Part shown: piece by piece, positions 7,978 through 17,476 of the stretch
Layout of the letters: every line of letters starts with the position of its first letter
Position numbering within the stretch: the stretch's first letter is position 1
Source of the DNA: Sporomusa sphaeroides DSM 2875
GTDB lineage: Bacteria > Bacillota > Negativicutes > Sporomusales > Sporomusaceae
Assembly (NCBI RefSeq): GCF_001941975.2
Contig: NZ_CP146991.1
Span: forward strand, 2,218,524 to 2,282,523
DNA: 64,000 bases
Direction of reading: 5' to 3'
Notes under the pieces: model-generated
Seen by the model: the letters and a program-made list of their open reading frames with translations, nothing else
The model's database searches: none
What the model was told of the DNA's origin: nothing
Program-made: the position numbers and the translations under genes

Positions 7978-8865
7978 ATGGGAAAAGCCACACTTGCTGA
8001 ATATTGTCAGGTTAAAATCAGCCTGATAGATGAAGCCCTTTCGCAATATCTTCCTGCTGAAACCTATCCACCCATTATATACGAAGCGATGCGTTACAGC
8101 CTGTTTGCCGGCGGCAAGCGGCTCAGGCCGATCATGCTTATGGCAGCCGCTGATGCTGTTGGCGGCGATGGTAATGATTTTTTGCCGGTGGCTTGCGCTC
8201 TCGAGATGATACACACTTATTCGCTGGTTCACGATGATTTGCCAGCTATGGATAATGACGATTACCGTCGCGGCAAACTTACTAATCACAAGATATATGG
8301 CGAAGGTATGGCGATTTTAGCCGGCGATGGCTTGCTAACAGCCGCTTTTGCCATGATGGTTTCGCAAACCAAAGTTGATCCGGCTGTTTTGGTTACCGTG
8401 GTCGGTGAAATCGCAGCCGCTGCCGGTGCTGCCGGTATGATCGGCGGTCAAGCCGTTGATCTCATTTCTGAGGGGAAAACCATTGATGCCGCTACTTTGG
8501 AATTTATGCATCAGGCTAAAACCGGAGCTCTGTTCAAAGCGGCCCTGAGGGCCGGAGCTATGTTAGCCGGAGGCAGTAAAGCGCAAATTGATGCACTATC
8601 GCAGTATGCTGAACAATTTGGTTTGGCGTTTCAAATTACCGATGATATTCTTGATGTGGTTGGTACTCAGGAAAAAATCGGCAAGCCTGTGGGCAGTGAC
8701 ATAAGAAATCATAAAGCAACATATGTCACCTTGCATACCTTGGACGGGGCTAAACAACTGGCACAGCAGGCAGTGGACAATGCACTGACAAGTTTGGACA
8801 AATTTGGCCCGGAGGCCCATATACTGCGTGAACTGGTAATTTACTTAATAACTCGAGAAGCCTGA
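7978..8865 (+). CDS. ispA: Polyprenyl (farnesyl) diphosphate synthase
   Basis: The 295-residue trans-isoprenyl synthase has both aspartate-rich motifs: the first within HDDLPAMDND, the second in ITDDILDVVG, with the GGKRLRP substrate loop near the start. It condenses dimethylallyl and isopentenyl diphosphates into short-chain prenyl diphosphates, mainly farnesyl diphosphate. The position between xseB and dxs is the usual Firmicute order and links it to the MEP pathway gene downstream. Product chain length cannot be decided from the sequence alone. Confidence 0.94.
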   Translation: MGKATLAEYCQVKISLIDEALSQYLPAETYPPIIYEAMRYSLFAGGKRLRPIMLMAAADAVGGDGNDFLPVACALEMIHTYSLVHDDLPAMDNDDYRRGKLTNHKIYGEGMAILAGDGLLTAAFAMMVSQTKVDPAVLVTVVGEIAAAAGAAGMIGGQAVDLISEGKTIDAATLEFMHQAKTGALFKAALRAGAMLAGGSKAQIDALSQYAEQFGLAFQITDDILDVVGTQEKIGKPVGSDIRNHKATYVTLHTLDGAKQLAQQAVDNALTSLDKFGPEAHILRELVIYLITREA

Positions 8866-8875
8866 GGTGTAGACA

Positions 8876-9334
8876 ATGGCCGAATTCCTGGCTGGAATAG
8901 GAAAAAACGTTATTTTAATGACAGCTATAACCGCCTGGTTTACGGCACAAGTGCTAAAAACGATAACAGCATATTGGCGGCATGGTGCTTTTAATGCCGA
9001 GCGCCTTGTCGGAGCCGGCGGCATGCCCAGCTCTCACACTGCGCTGGTAGTAAGTTTAGCCGTCGGGCTTGCACTCAGGGAAGGGCTTGAATCAGACTTG
9101 TTTGCCGTTTCAGTAATCTTAGCCGGCATAGTCATGTATGATGCTGCCGGGGTGCGCCGGGCGGCAGGCAAACAGGCCAAGGTTATCAACAAACTGGTAC
9201 GTGAAATGCGGGTTGAGCATACCGTCCGGGAAACCAGGCTTAAAGAACTGTTAGGGCATACGCCGCTTGAGGTTTTGGGCGGAGCTGTGCACGGCTTTGT
9301 TATTGCCTATGCGTTTTATATATTTTATAGATGA
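8876..9334 (+). CDS. Divergent PAP2-family membrane protein (DUF212, YuiD-like)
   Basis: The 152-residue protein has several hydrophobic helices, the AGGMPSSHTALV motif of the DUF212 family, and MYDAAGVRRAAGKQA. DUF212 is a divergent relative of acid phosphatase/PAP2 phosphatases; the enzyme activity is not established. Position between ispA and dxs suggests, but does not show, a role with prenyl phosphates. Confidence 0.85.
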   Translation: MAEFLAGIGKNVILMTAITAWFTAQVLKTITAYWRHGAFNAERLVGAGGMPSSHTALVVSLAVGLALREGLESDLFAVSVILAGIVMYDAAGVRRAAGKQAKVINKLVREMRVEHTVRETRLKELLGHTPLEVLGGAVHGFVIAYAFYIFYR

Positions 9335-9349
9335 ATGTTGATTAGATAT

Positions 9350-9357
9350 GCTATAAT
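9350..9357 (+). promoter_or_regulatory. Extended -10 promoter before dxs
   Basis: TG-C-TATAAT forms an extended -10 box about 85 bp before the preferred dxs start. No good -35 box is visible, as expected for extended -10 promoters. dxs may therefore be transcribed both from here and from the upstream operon. Confidence 0.45.
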
Positions 9358-9441
9358 ATGTTTGGTAAAGATAACTACCATTAGGTGTCATTTGACAAAA
9401 TTGACTTGTTTGACGCCAGTAAGGGAAAGCGGGGAACCAGT

Positions 9442-11334
9442 TTGAGTAAACTGCTTAACGGTATTAATGGGCCACAAGATCTTAAACACCTGTCTGTGCT
9501 CCAATTAGAAAAGCTCGCCGGGGAAATCCGCGAGCTTCTTATACATACGGTAGCGAACAATGGTGGACATCTGGCCCCCAATTTAGGGGTTGTCGAACTA
9601 ACGTTGGCGCTCCATAAAATGTTTGACAGCCCCAGAGACAAATTTATCTGGGATGTCGGACATCAGGCATATGTACATAAAATTTTAACAGGCCGGCGGG
9701 AAACCTTCTCCACCTTACGGACAAGCGGGGGGATTTGCGGATTTCCTAAACGGAGTGAAAGCCAGCACGACGCTTTTGGTTCCGGACATTCCAGCACCTC
9801 GATATCTGCTGCTCTCGGAATTGCGCTGGCCCGCGACATGTCGGGCGCAAAAGGCAATGTGGTTGCCATTATCGGGGACGGTTCGCTGACAGGCGGACAA
9901 GCATATGAAGCACTTAACCATGCAGGGCATTTGGCGATAAATCTCACAGTGATTTTGAATGATAACGAAATGTCTATTGCCAAAAATGTTGGCGCCATGT
10001 CCGAATATTTGGCTAAAATGCGTACAGCGCCGACCTACTCAAAAGTCAAGCATGATATTGAGTATCTACTAAGGCGGATTCCGGCTATTGGCGATAGTGT
10101 GGCCAATACTGCTGAACGGGTAAAAGACAGTTTGAAATATCTGTTAGTTCCCGGCATGTTGTTTGAAGAATTGGGATTCACTTATTTTGGCCCCATTGAT
10201 GGTCATAACATTCCCTTGCTTTTGGATGTGCTGGATAAAACGAAAAGTGTTAAAGGGCCTGTGCTGATCCATTTATTAACCCAGAAAGGCAAGGGGTATG
10301 CGCCGGCCGAACGCAATGCCGATAAGTTTCATGGTGTCGGTCCTTTCTGTATTGAGACAGGCGAAATTCAAAAGAATGCAACCAGCGCACCATCCTATAC
10401 CCAGGTATTTGGCGATACTATCGTCAAATTGGCGGAACAAAACCCTGATATTGTTGCAATAACCGCCGCCATGCCTGACGGTACAGGTCTTAAAAAATTT
10501 GCCGCAACCTTTCCTAAGCGTTTTTTTGATGTGGGTATTGCCGAGCAGCATGCCATTACTTTGGCCGCCGGTATGGCTACCCAGGGAAAACGTCCTGTTG
10601 TCGCAATATACTCTACTTTTATCCAGCGTGCTTATGACCAGATTCTCCATGACGTATGCCTGCAGAATCTGCCGGTTATCTTTATGCTGGACAGGGCCGG
10701 TATTGTTGGCGAAGATGGGCCAACCCATCATGGTGTTTTCGATTATTCCTTATTACGGCATATTCCCAATATGGTAATCATGACTCCTAAGGATGAAGAC
10801 GAACTTCGTCATATGCTGTATACTGCCACCGAACTAAATGCGCCGGTTGCTATTCGATATCCGCGCGGTAACGGCGTCGGGGTTAAGCTGCAAGACTGTT
10901 TTACTAAGCTGGAAACAGGTAAGGCTGAACAATTAATTTTGGGGAAAGATGTGGTTTTACTGGCCACAGGCGCTATGGTTGAACCATGTAAAAGTGCGGC
11001 AGCGATATTAGCCGGGAAAGAAATTTCCGCCAGTGTAATCAATGCCAGATATATAAAACCGTTGGACGAGCAGGCTATCCGTCAATTGGCGCGTGACACC
11101 GGGATTATTGTCACTGTTGAAGATAATATGTTAGCCGGAGGGTTTGGCTCGGCTGTGCTTGAGTATATAAACTCACAGAACCTTAACTGGGTTAAAGTAT
11201 TACGTCTGGGACTGCCTGATAAGTTCATTGAGCATGGCCAGCGAGGTCAGCTGTTAACTCAGCATGGCCTGGATGATCAAGGCATAGCCACTAGTGTTGA
11301 AACCTTTATCCGGCAGTTTGGAGCGCGCAAATGA
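9442..11334 (+). CDS. dxs: 1-deoxy-D-xylulose-5-phosphate synthase
   Basis: The enzyme of about 630 residues joins pyruvate and glyceraldehyde 3-phosphate to open the MEP isoprenoid pathway, using thiamine diphosphate. Motifs are GHQAYVHKILTGR, GHSSTSISAALGIA, the cofactor motif IIGDGSLTGG through LNDNEMSI, and the transketolase C-terminal part DRAGIVGEDGPTHHG and RYPRG. A TTG start with GGGGAA upstream matches the family N-terminus (LLNGINGPQDLKHLS). A GTG 19 codons earlier is also in frame. Stop overlaps the tlyA start. Confidence 0.95.
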   Translation: MSKLLNGINGPQDLKHLSVLQLEKLAGEIRELLIHTVANNGGHLAPNLGVVELTLALHKMFDSPRDKFIWDVGHQAYVHKILTGRRETFSTLRTSGGICGFPKRSESQHDAFGSGHSSTSISAALGIALARDMSGAKGNVVAIIGDGSLTGGQAYEALNHAGHLAINLTVILNDNEMSIAKNVGAMSEYLAKMRTAPTYSKVKHDIEYLLRRIPAIGDSVANTAERVKDSLKYLLVPGMLFEELGFTYFGPIDGHNIPLLLDVLDKTKSVKGPVLIHLLTQKGKGYAPAERNADKFHGVGPFCIETGEIQKNATSAPSYTQVFGDTIVKLAEQNPDIVAITAAMPDGTGLKKFAATFPKRFFDVGIAEQHAITLAAGMATQGKRPVVAIYSTFIQRAYDQILHDVCLQNLPVIFMLDRAGIVGEDGPTHHGVFDYSLLRHIPNMVIMTPKDEDELRHMLYTATELNAPVAIRYPRGNGVGVKLQDCFTKLETGKAEQLILGKDVVLLATGAMVEPCKSAAAILAGKEISASVINARYIKPLDEQAIRQLARDTGIIVTVEDNMLAGGFGSAVLEYINSQNLNWVKVLRLGLPDKFIEHGQRGQLLTQHGLDDQGIATSVETFIRQFGARK

Positions 11335-12149
11335 CAGGACAACGGACAAAAGAGCGTCTTGATGTATTATTAGTGGAACAGGGATTGGCTGCAAGCCGTG
11401 AACGGGCTAAAGCCTATATTATGGCCGGAATTGTTACTGTTGACGGCCAAAAAACAGACAAAGCCGGAACCGTTGTCCCCGTTTCTGCTCATATTGCCGT
11501 TCATGGCGACAGTATTGGTTATGTCAGCCGGGGCGGCCTTAAGCTTGCCAAGGCGCTGGCCTATTTTAATCTGGACCTGACCGGCAAGGTTATGGCTGAT
11601 GTTGGCGCATCGACCGGAGGCTTCACCGATTGCGCTCTTAAGAATGGCGCCGCGAAAGTCTATGCGATTGACGTCGGTTATGGACAACTTGCCTGGTCGT
11701 TACGGACAGATGACCGGGTAGTCAATATGGAGCGAACCAATATTCGCAATATAAGGCCTGAAGATTTAGCTGAACCATTGGACTTTGTTTCCATAGATGT
11801 TGCCTTTATCTCGTTGGATAAAGTATTGCCGGTAGTAAAAACACTGCTTACCTCCCAAGGGGCAGTAATAGCACTCATCAAACCGCAATTTGAAGCAGGG
11901 CGGGATAAGGTGGGGAAAAAAGGTGTAGTACGAGATCCGGCCATCCATCGTGAAGTTATTAACAATATAGTAAACATTTCCAGGCTATTGGCACTATCGC
12001 CATTAGGACTCACTTATTCACCGGTAAAAGGCCCGGAAGGCAATATCGAGTACTTATTATATCTTACTAATGCAGCCAGTGAATCAATAGTGGATGAACC
12101 AACAATCGCTGCTGTAGTTGCTGACGCCCATGCCAATTTAACCGGATAA
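11331..12149 (+). CDS. tlyA: TlyA-family rRNA 2'-O-methyltransferase
   Basis: The 272-residue protein combines an N-terminal S4 RNA-binding domain (ERLDVLLVEQGLAASRERAKAYIMAGIV) with an FtsJ/RrmJ-like methyltransferase domain (MADVGASTGGFTDCALKNGAAKVYAIDVGYGQL, and ALIKPQFEAG). TlyA methylates cytidine 2'-hydroxyls in ribosomal RNA in mycobacteria; Firmicute members are assumed to act similarly. It overlaps dxs by four bases and nadK by one, so the genes form one operon. Confidence 0.92.
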   Translation: MTGQRTKERLDVLLVEQGLAASRERAKAYIMAGIVTVDGQKTDKAGTVVPVSAHIAVHGDSIGYVSRGGLKLAKALAYFNLDLTGKVMADVGASTGGFTDCALKNGAAKVYAIDVGYGQLAWSLRTDDRVVNMERTNIRNIRPEDLAEPLDFVSIDVAFISLDKVLPVVKTLLTSQGAVIALIKPQFEAGRDKVGKKGVVRDPAIHREVINNIVNISRLLALSPLGLTYSPVKGPEGNIEYLLYLTNAASESIVDEPTIAAVVADAHANLTG

Positions 12150-13033
12150 TGGAGGATATAGGTTTGTTGACTGTAGGCTTGTTTCCCAACACGAAAAAAC
12201 AGAGTATTGGTACAGTGTTGGGCTGGATTATACAATATTTTAAAGAACGCAATATTCAAGTGGTTATGCCGGAAGATGCGGCATTAGAGCTTAAATGCTC
12301 CCACTTGGCCGGTAAACTGGAATGTGTTAGAAAGGACATTACGTTTGGCATTACTTTAGGAGGTGACGGAACACTCTTAAACACTGCCAGAGAAATTGCA
12401 CCTTTTGGTATCCCGGTTTGCGGAGTAAATATGGGAAATCTGGGCTTTTTAACAGAGATTGAGCTGCCTGATTTAAGCACTGCATTAGAGAGACTGGTTA
12501 AAGGTGACTATTATATAGAGGAACGGCTCATGTTAGATGCTGTTGTCATCCGTGATGGCAGTCCCATTTACATTTCGCCGGCGCTAAATGACATTGTTAT
12601 TGCCAAAGGCGGCTTCTCCCGCATGATAAAACTAAAATTATATATTGATGAAGAGCTTACCGCTGACTATCCTGCAGATGGACTTATTATTGCTACTTCT
12701 ACCGGCTCAACCGGTTACTCATTATCTTCCGGCGGACCTATTGTCAATCCGAAGCTAAAAGTAATTGTTATTACCCCAATCTGTCCGCATACACTTCATT
12801 CCCGAGCTCTGGTTATCTCCGAACGGGAAGAGATAAAAGTCCGGATGCAGGCTACCCATGATGATATTGTGCTTACCGTAGATGGGCAATCGGTTTATAG
12901 CCTACTGCCCAATGATATCGTGGTTGTCCGGCGGTCGCCGTTCCGGGCGCGCTTTATCAAATTTACCGGCAAAAGCTATTACGAAACTCTGCGGACCAAG
13001 TTAAGGAGAGGCGACAGGGATGGCAGTTGCTAA
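12149..13033 (+). CDS. nadK: NAD kinase
   Basis: The 294-residue enzyme phosphorylates NAD to NADP. The catalytic GGDGT motif is near residue 70, followed by GVNMGNLGFLTE, the ADGLIIATSTGSTGYSLSSGGPIV motif and ITPICPHTLHSRALVI. It sits between tlyA and mnmM in the conserved Firmicute tlyA-nadK-argR-recN block. The next frame overlaps its end by 14 bases. Confidence 0.96.
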   Translation: MEDIGLLTVGLFPNTKKQSIGTVLGWIIQYFKERNIQVVMPEDAALELKCSHLAGKLECVRKDITFGITLGGDGTLLNTAREIAPFGIPVCGVNMGNLGFLTEIELPDLSTALERLVKGDYYIEERLMLDAVVIRDGSPIYISPALNDIVIAKGGFSRMIKLKLYIDEELTADYPADGLIIATSTGSTGYSLSSGGPIVNPKLKVIVITPICPHTLHSRALVISEREEIKVRMQATHDDIVLTVDGQSVYSLLPNDIVVVRRSPFRARFIKFTGKSYYETLRTKLRRGDRDGSC

Positions 13034-13595
13034 CGCGGTACTGATGGCCCACCGGCTTTTGCGCCCCAAGCTGGCAGCAGCCGGCCAGGTAGTTGATGCT
13101 ACCGCCGGCAACGGCAGGGATACGTTATTCTTGGCAGAAAATACCCCCAATGAGGCCGTTGTCTGGGCATTTGATATTCAGCAGCAGGCATTGACTAAAA
13201 CCAAGCAGCTGCTTACCAAGCAGTTGCTGATTGACAAAGTCAGACTAGTGTTGGACAGTCATGCCAATATTCTGAGCTATCTACATCAGCCGGTAGATGC
13301 TGTTATGTTTAATCTGGGCTATTTGCCGGGAGGCGACCGGCAAATAAATACTTGCCCTGATACTACCATAAAGGCCATAACTTACAGCTTACAGCTGCTG
13401 GCGGTGGGGGGACTGATGACTATTGCTGCCTATCCCGGTTATGAACACGGCAGACAGGAATGCCAGTCTGTACAGGAATACCTGGCAAGCTTAAAACAAG
13501 AGACATTTGCCATTGCTTGCTGGTCAATGGTAAATCAAAGAAACAACCCACCTGTTTTGTATATAATCGAAAAGATGAAGGAGCAAACAGATTGA
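13020..13595 (+). CDS. mnmM: tRNA modification methyltransferase MnmM (YtqB family)
   Basis: The 191-residue Rossmann-fold methyltransferase has the AdoMet motif VVDATAGNGRDTLFLAE, the second-strand motif VWAFDIQQQAL and the NLGYLPGGD catalytic segment of the YtqB family. YtqB of Bacillus (MnmM) makes the final methylation of the mnm5(s2)U wobble base of tRNA. The function is inferred from family membership. It overlaps nadK and shares the TTGA start-stop overlap with argR. Confidence 0.85.
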   Translation: MAVANAVLMAHRLLRPKLAAAGQVVDATAGNGRDTLFLAENTPNEAVVWAFDIQQQALTKTKQLLTKQLLIDKVRLVLDSHANILSYLHQPVDAVMFNLGYLPGGDRQINTCPDTTIKAITYSLQLLAVGGLMTIAAYPGYEHGRQECQSVQEYLASLKQETFAIACWSMVNQRNNPPVLYIIEKMKEQTD

Positions 13596-14053
13596 AGACG
13601 TTACGTCATTCAAAGATTAAAGAAATTGTCGAGCGTTATGTAATTGAAACCCAAGAGGATTTAGCTGACGCGCTTAGCAAACAAGGCATTGATATTACAC
13701 AAGCCACTGTTTCCCGCGACATAAAAGAACTCATGTTAATTAAAGTACCGACAGGCGACGGGCGGTATCGTTATGCTTTTCCGCCTGAGCAAAATATTGT
13801 TTTGTCGCAAGCCCGTATGGAGCGCACTTTTCATGATTCAATAGTCACTATTGATTATAGCCAGAATATTGTTGTTCTGCGGACACTGCCGGGCACCGCT
13901 CAGGCAGTCGCCTATACTATTGACTATGTAAAGTGGCCTGAAATTATCGGCACAGTGGCCGGTGATGATACCATCTTCGTACTGGTAAAGCCTGTTGAAG
14001 CTGTTCCGCAAGTCATAGCAAAATTCCAATCGCTGATGGGGCGGGGAATGTAG
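13592..14053 (+). CDS. argR: Arginine repressor ArgR
   Basis: The 153-residue protein has the N-terminal winged-helix domain (SKIKEIVERYVIETQEDLADALSKQGIDITQATVSRDIKEL) and the C-terminal arginine-binding hexamer domain with the LPGTAQAVAYTID and GDDTIFVLVK motifs. ArgR senses arginine and controls its synthesis and breakdown. The TTG start with GAAGGAG upstream is used; the longer open frame upstream overlaps mnmM and lacks family similarity. The argR-recN pair is standard in Firmicutes. Confidence 0.95.
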   Translation: MKTLRHSKIKEIVERYVIETQEDLADALSKQGIDITQATVSRDIKELMLIKVPTGDGRYRYAFPPEQNIVLSQARMERTFHDSIVTIDYSQNIVVLRTLPGTAQAVAYTIDYVKWPEIIGTVAGDDTIFVLVKPVEAVPQVIAKFQSLMGRGM

Positions 14054-14075
14054 CGTGTTTTGAGGGGAGATACAT

Positions 14076-15785
14076 ATGCTGAAATCACTGACTGTCGTCA
14101 ATTTTGCGCTTATTGACAGAGCTCATATTGAATTTGTCCCTGGCCTAACCATTTTGACAGGGGAAACCGGAGCAGGCAAATCTATTTTAATTGATGCATT
14201 ATCAGCTATCATTGGTGGCAAAGCTTCGTCAGATTCTATCCGTACCGGGGCTGATGACTTCCGGGTGGAAGCGGTATTCGATATAGCTGGTATTCATTCC
14301 CTGGATAGCATCCTTGATGAGCAAGGGATTGTGCCGGAAGATGATGGCAGCTTGATTATCGCCAGACGTTTGACCAGACATGGGAAAAATTCCATTCATG
14401 TCAACGGCTGTCAGGTAACCCTGGCTATTCTCCGGAAAATTGGCGAAAAACTTGTTGATATGCATGGGCAGCATGAGAACCAGGCCCTGTTAAAACCTGA
14501 GGTTCATTTGGCTCTTACTGATACTTTTGCCGCCGATATCAAGCCCAAATTAGATGAATACCGCCAAACTTACAAAAAGTGGCTAAAACTTAAAACAGAG
14601 CTTACCGGGCTTACACAAGATTCGCGGGAACGCTTGCAGCGTGAAGAAATGCTAGCCTGGCAAACCCAGGAGATTGCTGCCGCCGCTCTGGTTTCCGGTG
14701 AAGAAGAAAAACTGGAAAGTCAAGTCAAGGTTTTGGCTAACGCCGAAAAAATTACTAAGGCCATATCGCGTTCCTATATGCTGTTAAGCCAGGGAAATAA
14801 AGGCTTTAGCGGCATAGTTTCCTGTCTGGCCGATATCAAACAGGAGCTTGAATTGGCTGCACGCTATGATCAGGCTATTGAGCAGCAATTAGCTGTTGTA
14901 ACCGAATCGCTGTACCAACTGGAAGAAACAATGAGTGAATTAAGAAATTACCAGGAAAATATAGACTTTAACCCAGCTAAACTGGCTAAGTTGGAAGACC
15001 GTCTTGACATAATTTATAAACTTAAGAAAAAGTACGGAGCAACGGTTGACGACATATTGCAATACTATGAGCAGGCCAGCAGTGAGCTTACTGCCATAAC
15101 TAATTATGATGAACGGCTTAGTCAGCTTGAACAGGAAGAACACAGCCTCTCGCTTAAGGTGGAGCAATTGGCTGACGAGCTTGACAGTCGGCGCCGGGCA
15201 GCCGGTCTGGAGCTGGCAAAGCAGATATCAGTCCATTTAGCTGATTTAGGTATGCCAAAAGCACAATTACTGGTTGCCGTCAAGCGAAACCAGCAATATA
15301 CTGCCAATGGTGCCAATGACGTATATTTCCTGTTTTCAGCAAATCCGGGTGAAGAGCCTAAGGTATTGCATAAAATTGCGTCAGGCGGCGAATTATCACG
15401 GATAGCGTTAGCTATCAAAACAGTATGCTCCGAACGGGATGAAACCGCTACTATGGTTTTTGACGAAGTTGATGCCGGTATTGGTGGACAGACAGCCCAA
15501 AAAGTAGCTGAGAAAATTGCCAGAATTGCCGCTTTCGACAAACAAGTATTGTGTATAACTCATCTGCCGCAAATTGCTTCCATGGCCGACTGTCATATTT
15601 ATATCGAAAAAATTGTTGAAGAGGAACGAACAAGAACACAGGTTACTACCCTTAATCCGGACGCTCAAATTACCGAATTGGCCAGAATGGCATCTGGTGA
15701 GATAACAAAATTATCTATGGATAATGCAGCTCAAATGCTCGAAAATTCTAAGAAAAAAAAAGAAAACTGGAAAAATAAAGCGTAA
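14076..15785 (+). CDS. recN: DNA repair protein RecN
   Basis: The 569-residue SMC-like ATPase has Walker A GETGAGKS at residues 29-36, long coiled-coil arms in the middle, and the ABC signature ASGGELSRIALAIK followed by Walker B TMVFDEVDAGIGG near residue 470. RecN gathers broken DNA ends and assists recombinational repair. ATG is preceded by GAGGGGAG. The stop codon overlaps the stem of a terminator. Confidence 0.96.
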   Translation: MLKSLTVVNFALIDRAHIEFVPGLTILTGETGAGKSILIDALSAIIGGKASSDSIRTGADDFRVEAVFDIAGIHSLDSILDEQGIVPEDDGSLIIARRLTRHGKNSIHVNGCQVTLAILRKIGEKLVDMHGQHENQALLKPEVHLALTDTFAADIKPKLDEYRQTYKKWLKLKTELTGLTQDSRERLQREEMLAWQTQEIAAAALVSGEEEKLESQVKVLANAEKITKAISRSYMLLSQGNKGFSGIVSCLADIKQELELAARYDQAIEQQLAVVTESLYQLEETMSELRNYQENIDFNPAKLAKLEDRLDIIYKLKKKYGATVDDILQYYEQASSELTAITNYDERLSQLEQEEHSLSLKVEQLADELDSRRRAAGLELAKQISVHLADLGMPKAQLLVAVKRNQQYTANGANDVYFLFSANPGEEPKVLHKIASGGELSRIALAIKTVCSERDETATMVFDEVDAGIGGQTAQKVAEKIARIAAFDKQVLCITHLPQIASMADCHIYIEKIVEEERTRTQVTTLNPDAQITELARMASGEITKLSMDNAAQMLENSKKKKENWKNKA

Positions 15786-15808
15786 GCGCAAGCTTGCGCT
15801 ATTTTTAT
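15785..15808 (+). terminator. Intrinsic terminator of recN
   Basis: AGCGCAAG and CTTGCGCT form an eight-base stem followed by ATTTTTATT. The stem shares its first base with the recN stop codon. spoIVB, under its own sporulation control in other species, starts 160 bp later. Confidence 0.75.
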
Positions 15809-15967
15809 TGAAAAAATGCCGCAAATTCAGCTGCCAAGGCAATAAATAGCAATAACTCCGGAATAATCCTCTTTGCATTCGGGAAATTCTAAGTTTGCAG
15901 CCGGTTGAAAACAAAAAAATGAGGTGAAGGTAAAGTGGAAATTTTGGGAAGAATGTAATAGGGAGTG

Positions 15968-17383
15968 ATGGAAGAAAACATGACAAGATTTAATCGTTTA
16001 CTGAACAGCAGGTTAATTTTGGCAATGTTGATTATCAGCACAATCTTTGCATTTTGTTTTTCTCCCCAATTCCGGAATATTTACGGTCTTCCCATGCATA
16101 TTAGGGTCATTGAGGGTGAGACAGCGCTGTTTGATGTAAATTTTCCACTTACCGTCAGGGTTAAGCAGGATGGTGGCAGCATTCGTATACAAGCACCGGA
16201 GTTATTGCCAACAATGGCGTTATCCCGGCCGGTCTCGCTCGAACCTGTCAAGCTTGGGCAATCGACTATCGAGTTTAAATTATTCGGTATAATACCGTTT
16301 CGAACCGTCAAAGTAGATGTATTGCCGCCCATAAAACTTGTTCCCGGAGGGCACTCCATCGGCGTGGTGCTTCGTTCCCAAGGGGTTATCGTTGTTGGTA
16401 ACTCACCCGTATTAACCATGCAGGGGCAATATGTTACTCCGGCAAAAGATGCTGGCATTGCCGTAGGTGATGTAATTATCAGCATTAACGGAACACCTGT
16501 GCAAAGTGATGCCCAAGTAGCCGAAATTATTGACGAGAGCGGTAAAAACAAACGAAATATTGATGTTTTGCTTAAACGTACCGAAGGTCAGCAACATGTT
16601 ACTGTATCGCCAGTACTATGTCATGATACCAAACGTTACCGCATTGGTTTATTTGTACGGGATAGTGCGGCAGGAGTCGGGACACTGTCTTTTTATGAAT
16701 CAGAGTCAAAAATCTACGGCGCTTTAGGGCACATAATTACTGACAGTGATACTAATCAGCCCATAGATTGCGAACAGGGTAAAATTGTACTTGCCACAGT
16801 ATCAGGCATTCAGCATGGAAAAAGGGGTCATCCGGGAGAAAAAATAGGTGTTTTCATTGAAGAAGATCACTTGCTAGGCAATATTAGCAAGAATACCCAG
16901 TTCGGAATTTATGGTGAATTGAATGCACGACTTGTAAATGAAAAATATCCTGAAGCTATCCCGGTGGCGTCTATGAGCCAGATTCAACTGGGTCCTGCTG
17001 AAATGCTGACAGTGGTCGACGGACAAACCATTGAGCAATTTGCTATTGAAATTCAAAAAATTAATTTGCAGGAAGCTCCTGAAAGCAAGGGCTTGGTTGT
17101 TAAAGTTACTGACCAACGACTGATAGAAAAGACCGGGGGGATTGTGCAGGGCATGAGCGGCAGCCCCATTATTCAAAACGGTAAACTCGTAGGTGCAATA
17201 ACTCATGTATTTGTTCATGACCCAACCAGCGGTTATGGTTGTTTTGTGGATTGGATGCTGATGGAAAGCGGGATAATTCCTAAAAATGAACGCCAGTCTG
17301 CCAGAAAATTATTTAGTTTTCTGGCAGACTTTTGTGTTCCTGCCAGTAATCACCTTTTGCTGCTCATAACGTATACTATATAG
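15968..17383 (+). CDS. spoIVB: SpoIVB serine protease (PDZ, S55 peptidase)
   Basis: The protein has an N-terminal membrane segment (about residues 10-30), a PDZ domain (PAKDAGIAVGDVIISINGTPV) and an S55 peptidase domain with the catalytic serine in GMSGSPII near residue 398, then VTHVFVHDPTSGYG. SpoIVB is secreted by the forespore into the intermembrane space, where it cleaves SpoIVFA to start pro-sigma-K processing. The ATG at 15968 or at 15980 could be the start. The C-terminus is unusual: after IPKNERQ the frame runs through a 14-bp stem before stopping, adding about 30 residues of atypical sequence. Confidence 0.93.
   Translation: MEENMTRFNRLLNSRLILAMLIISTIFAFCFSPQFRNIYGLPMHIRVIEGETALFDVNFPLTVRVKQDGGSIRIQAPELLPTMALSRPVSLEPVKLGQSTIEFKLFGIIPFRTVKVDVLPPIKLVPGGHSIGVVLRSQGVIVVGNSPVLTMQGQYVTPAKDAGIAVGDVIISINGTPVQSDAQVAEIIDESGKNKRNIDVLLKRTEGQQHVTVSPVLCHDTKRYRIGLFVRDSAAGVGTLSFYESESKIYGALGHIITDSDTNQPIDCEQGKIVLATVSGIQHGKRGHPGEKIGVFIEEDHLLGNISKNTQFGIYGELNARLVNEKYPEAIPVASMSQIQLGPAEMLTVVDGQTIEQFAIEIQKINLQEAPESKGLVVKVTDQRLIEKTGGIVQGMSGSPIIQNGKLVGAITHVFVHDPTSGYGCFVDWMLMESGIIPKNERQSARKLFSFLADFCVPASNHLLLLITYTI
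17295..17330 (+). terminator. Terminator-like hairpin inside the spoIVB 3' end
   Basis: AGTCTGCCAGAAAA and TTTTCTGGCAGACT form a perfect 14-base stem with an eight-base loop, followed by TTTG. It lies inside the reading frame, 53 bases before the stop, which suggests that the annotated stop is downstream of the ancestral one. Confidence 0.6.
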
Positions 17384-17476
17384 CACGAAGCCCAGTACGT
17401 CTGCGCTGAAAGCGTAGACGGAAAAGTTTCATGAAGTCATTATGATTTTGGTATAGACGGGTAGTGGGGTGAGAGT

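Noticed and set aside
13460-13591. Extended N-terminus of the argR frame
   Set aside because: It overlaps mnmM out of frame and has no family similarity; the TTG with GAAGGAG fits better.
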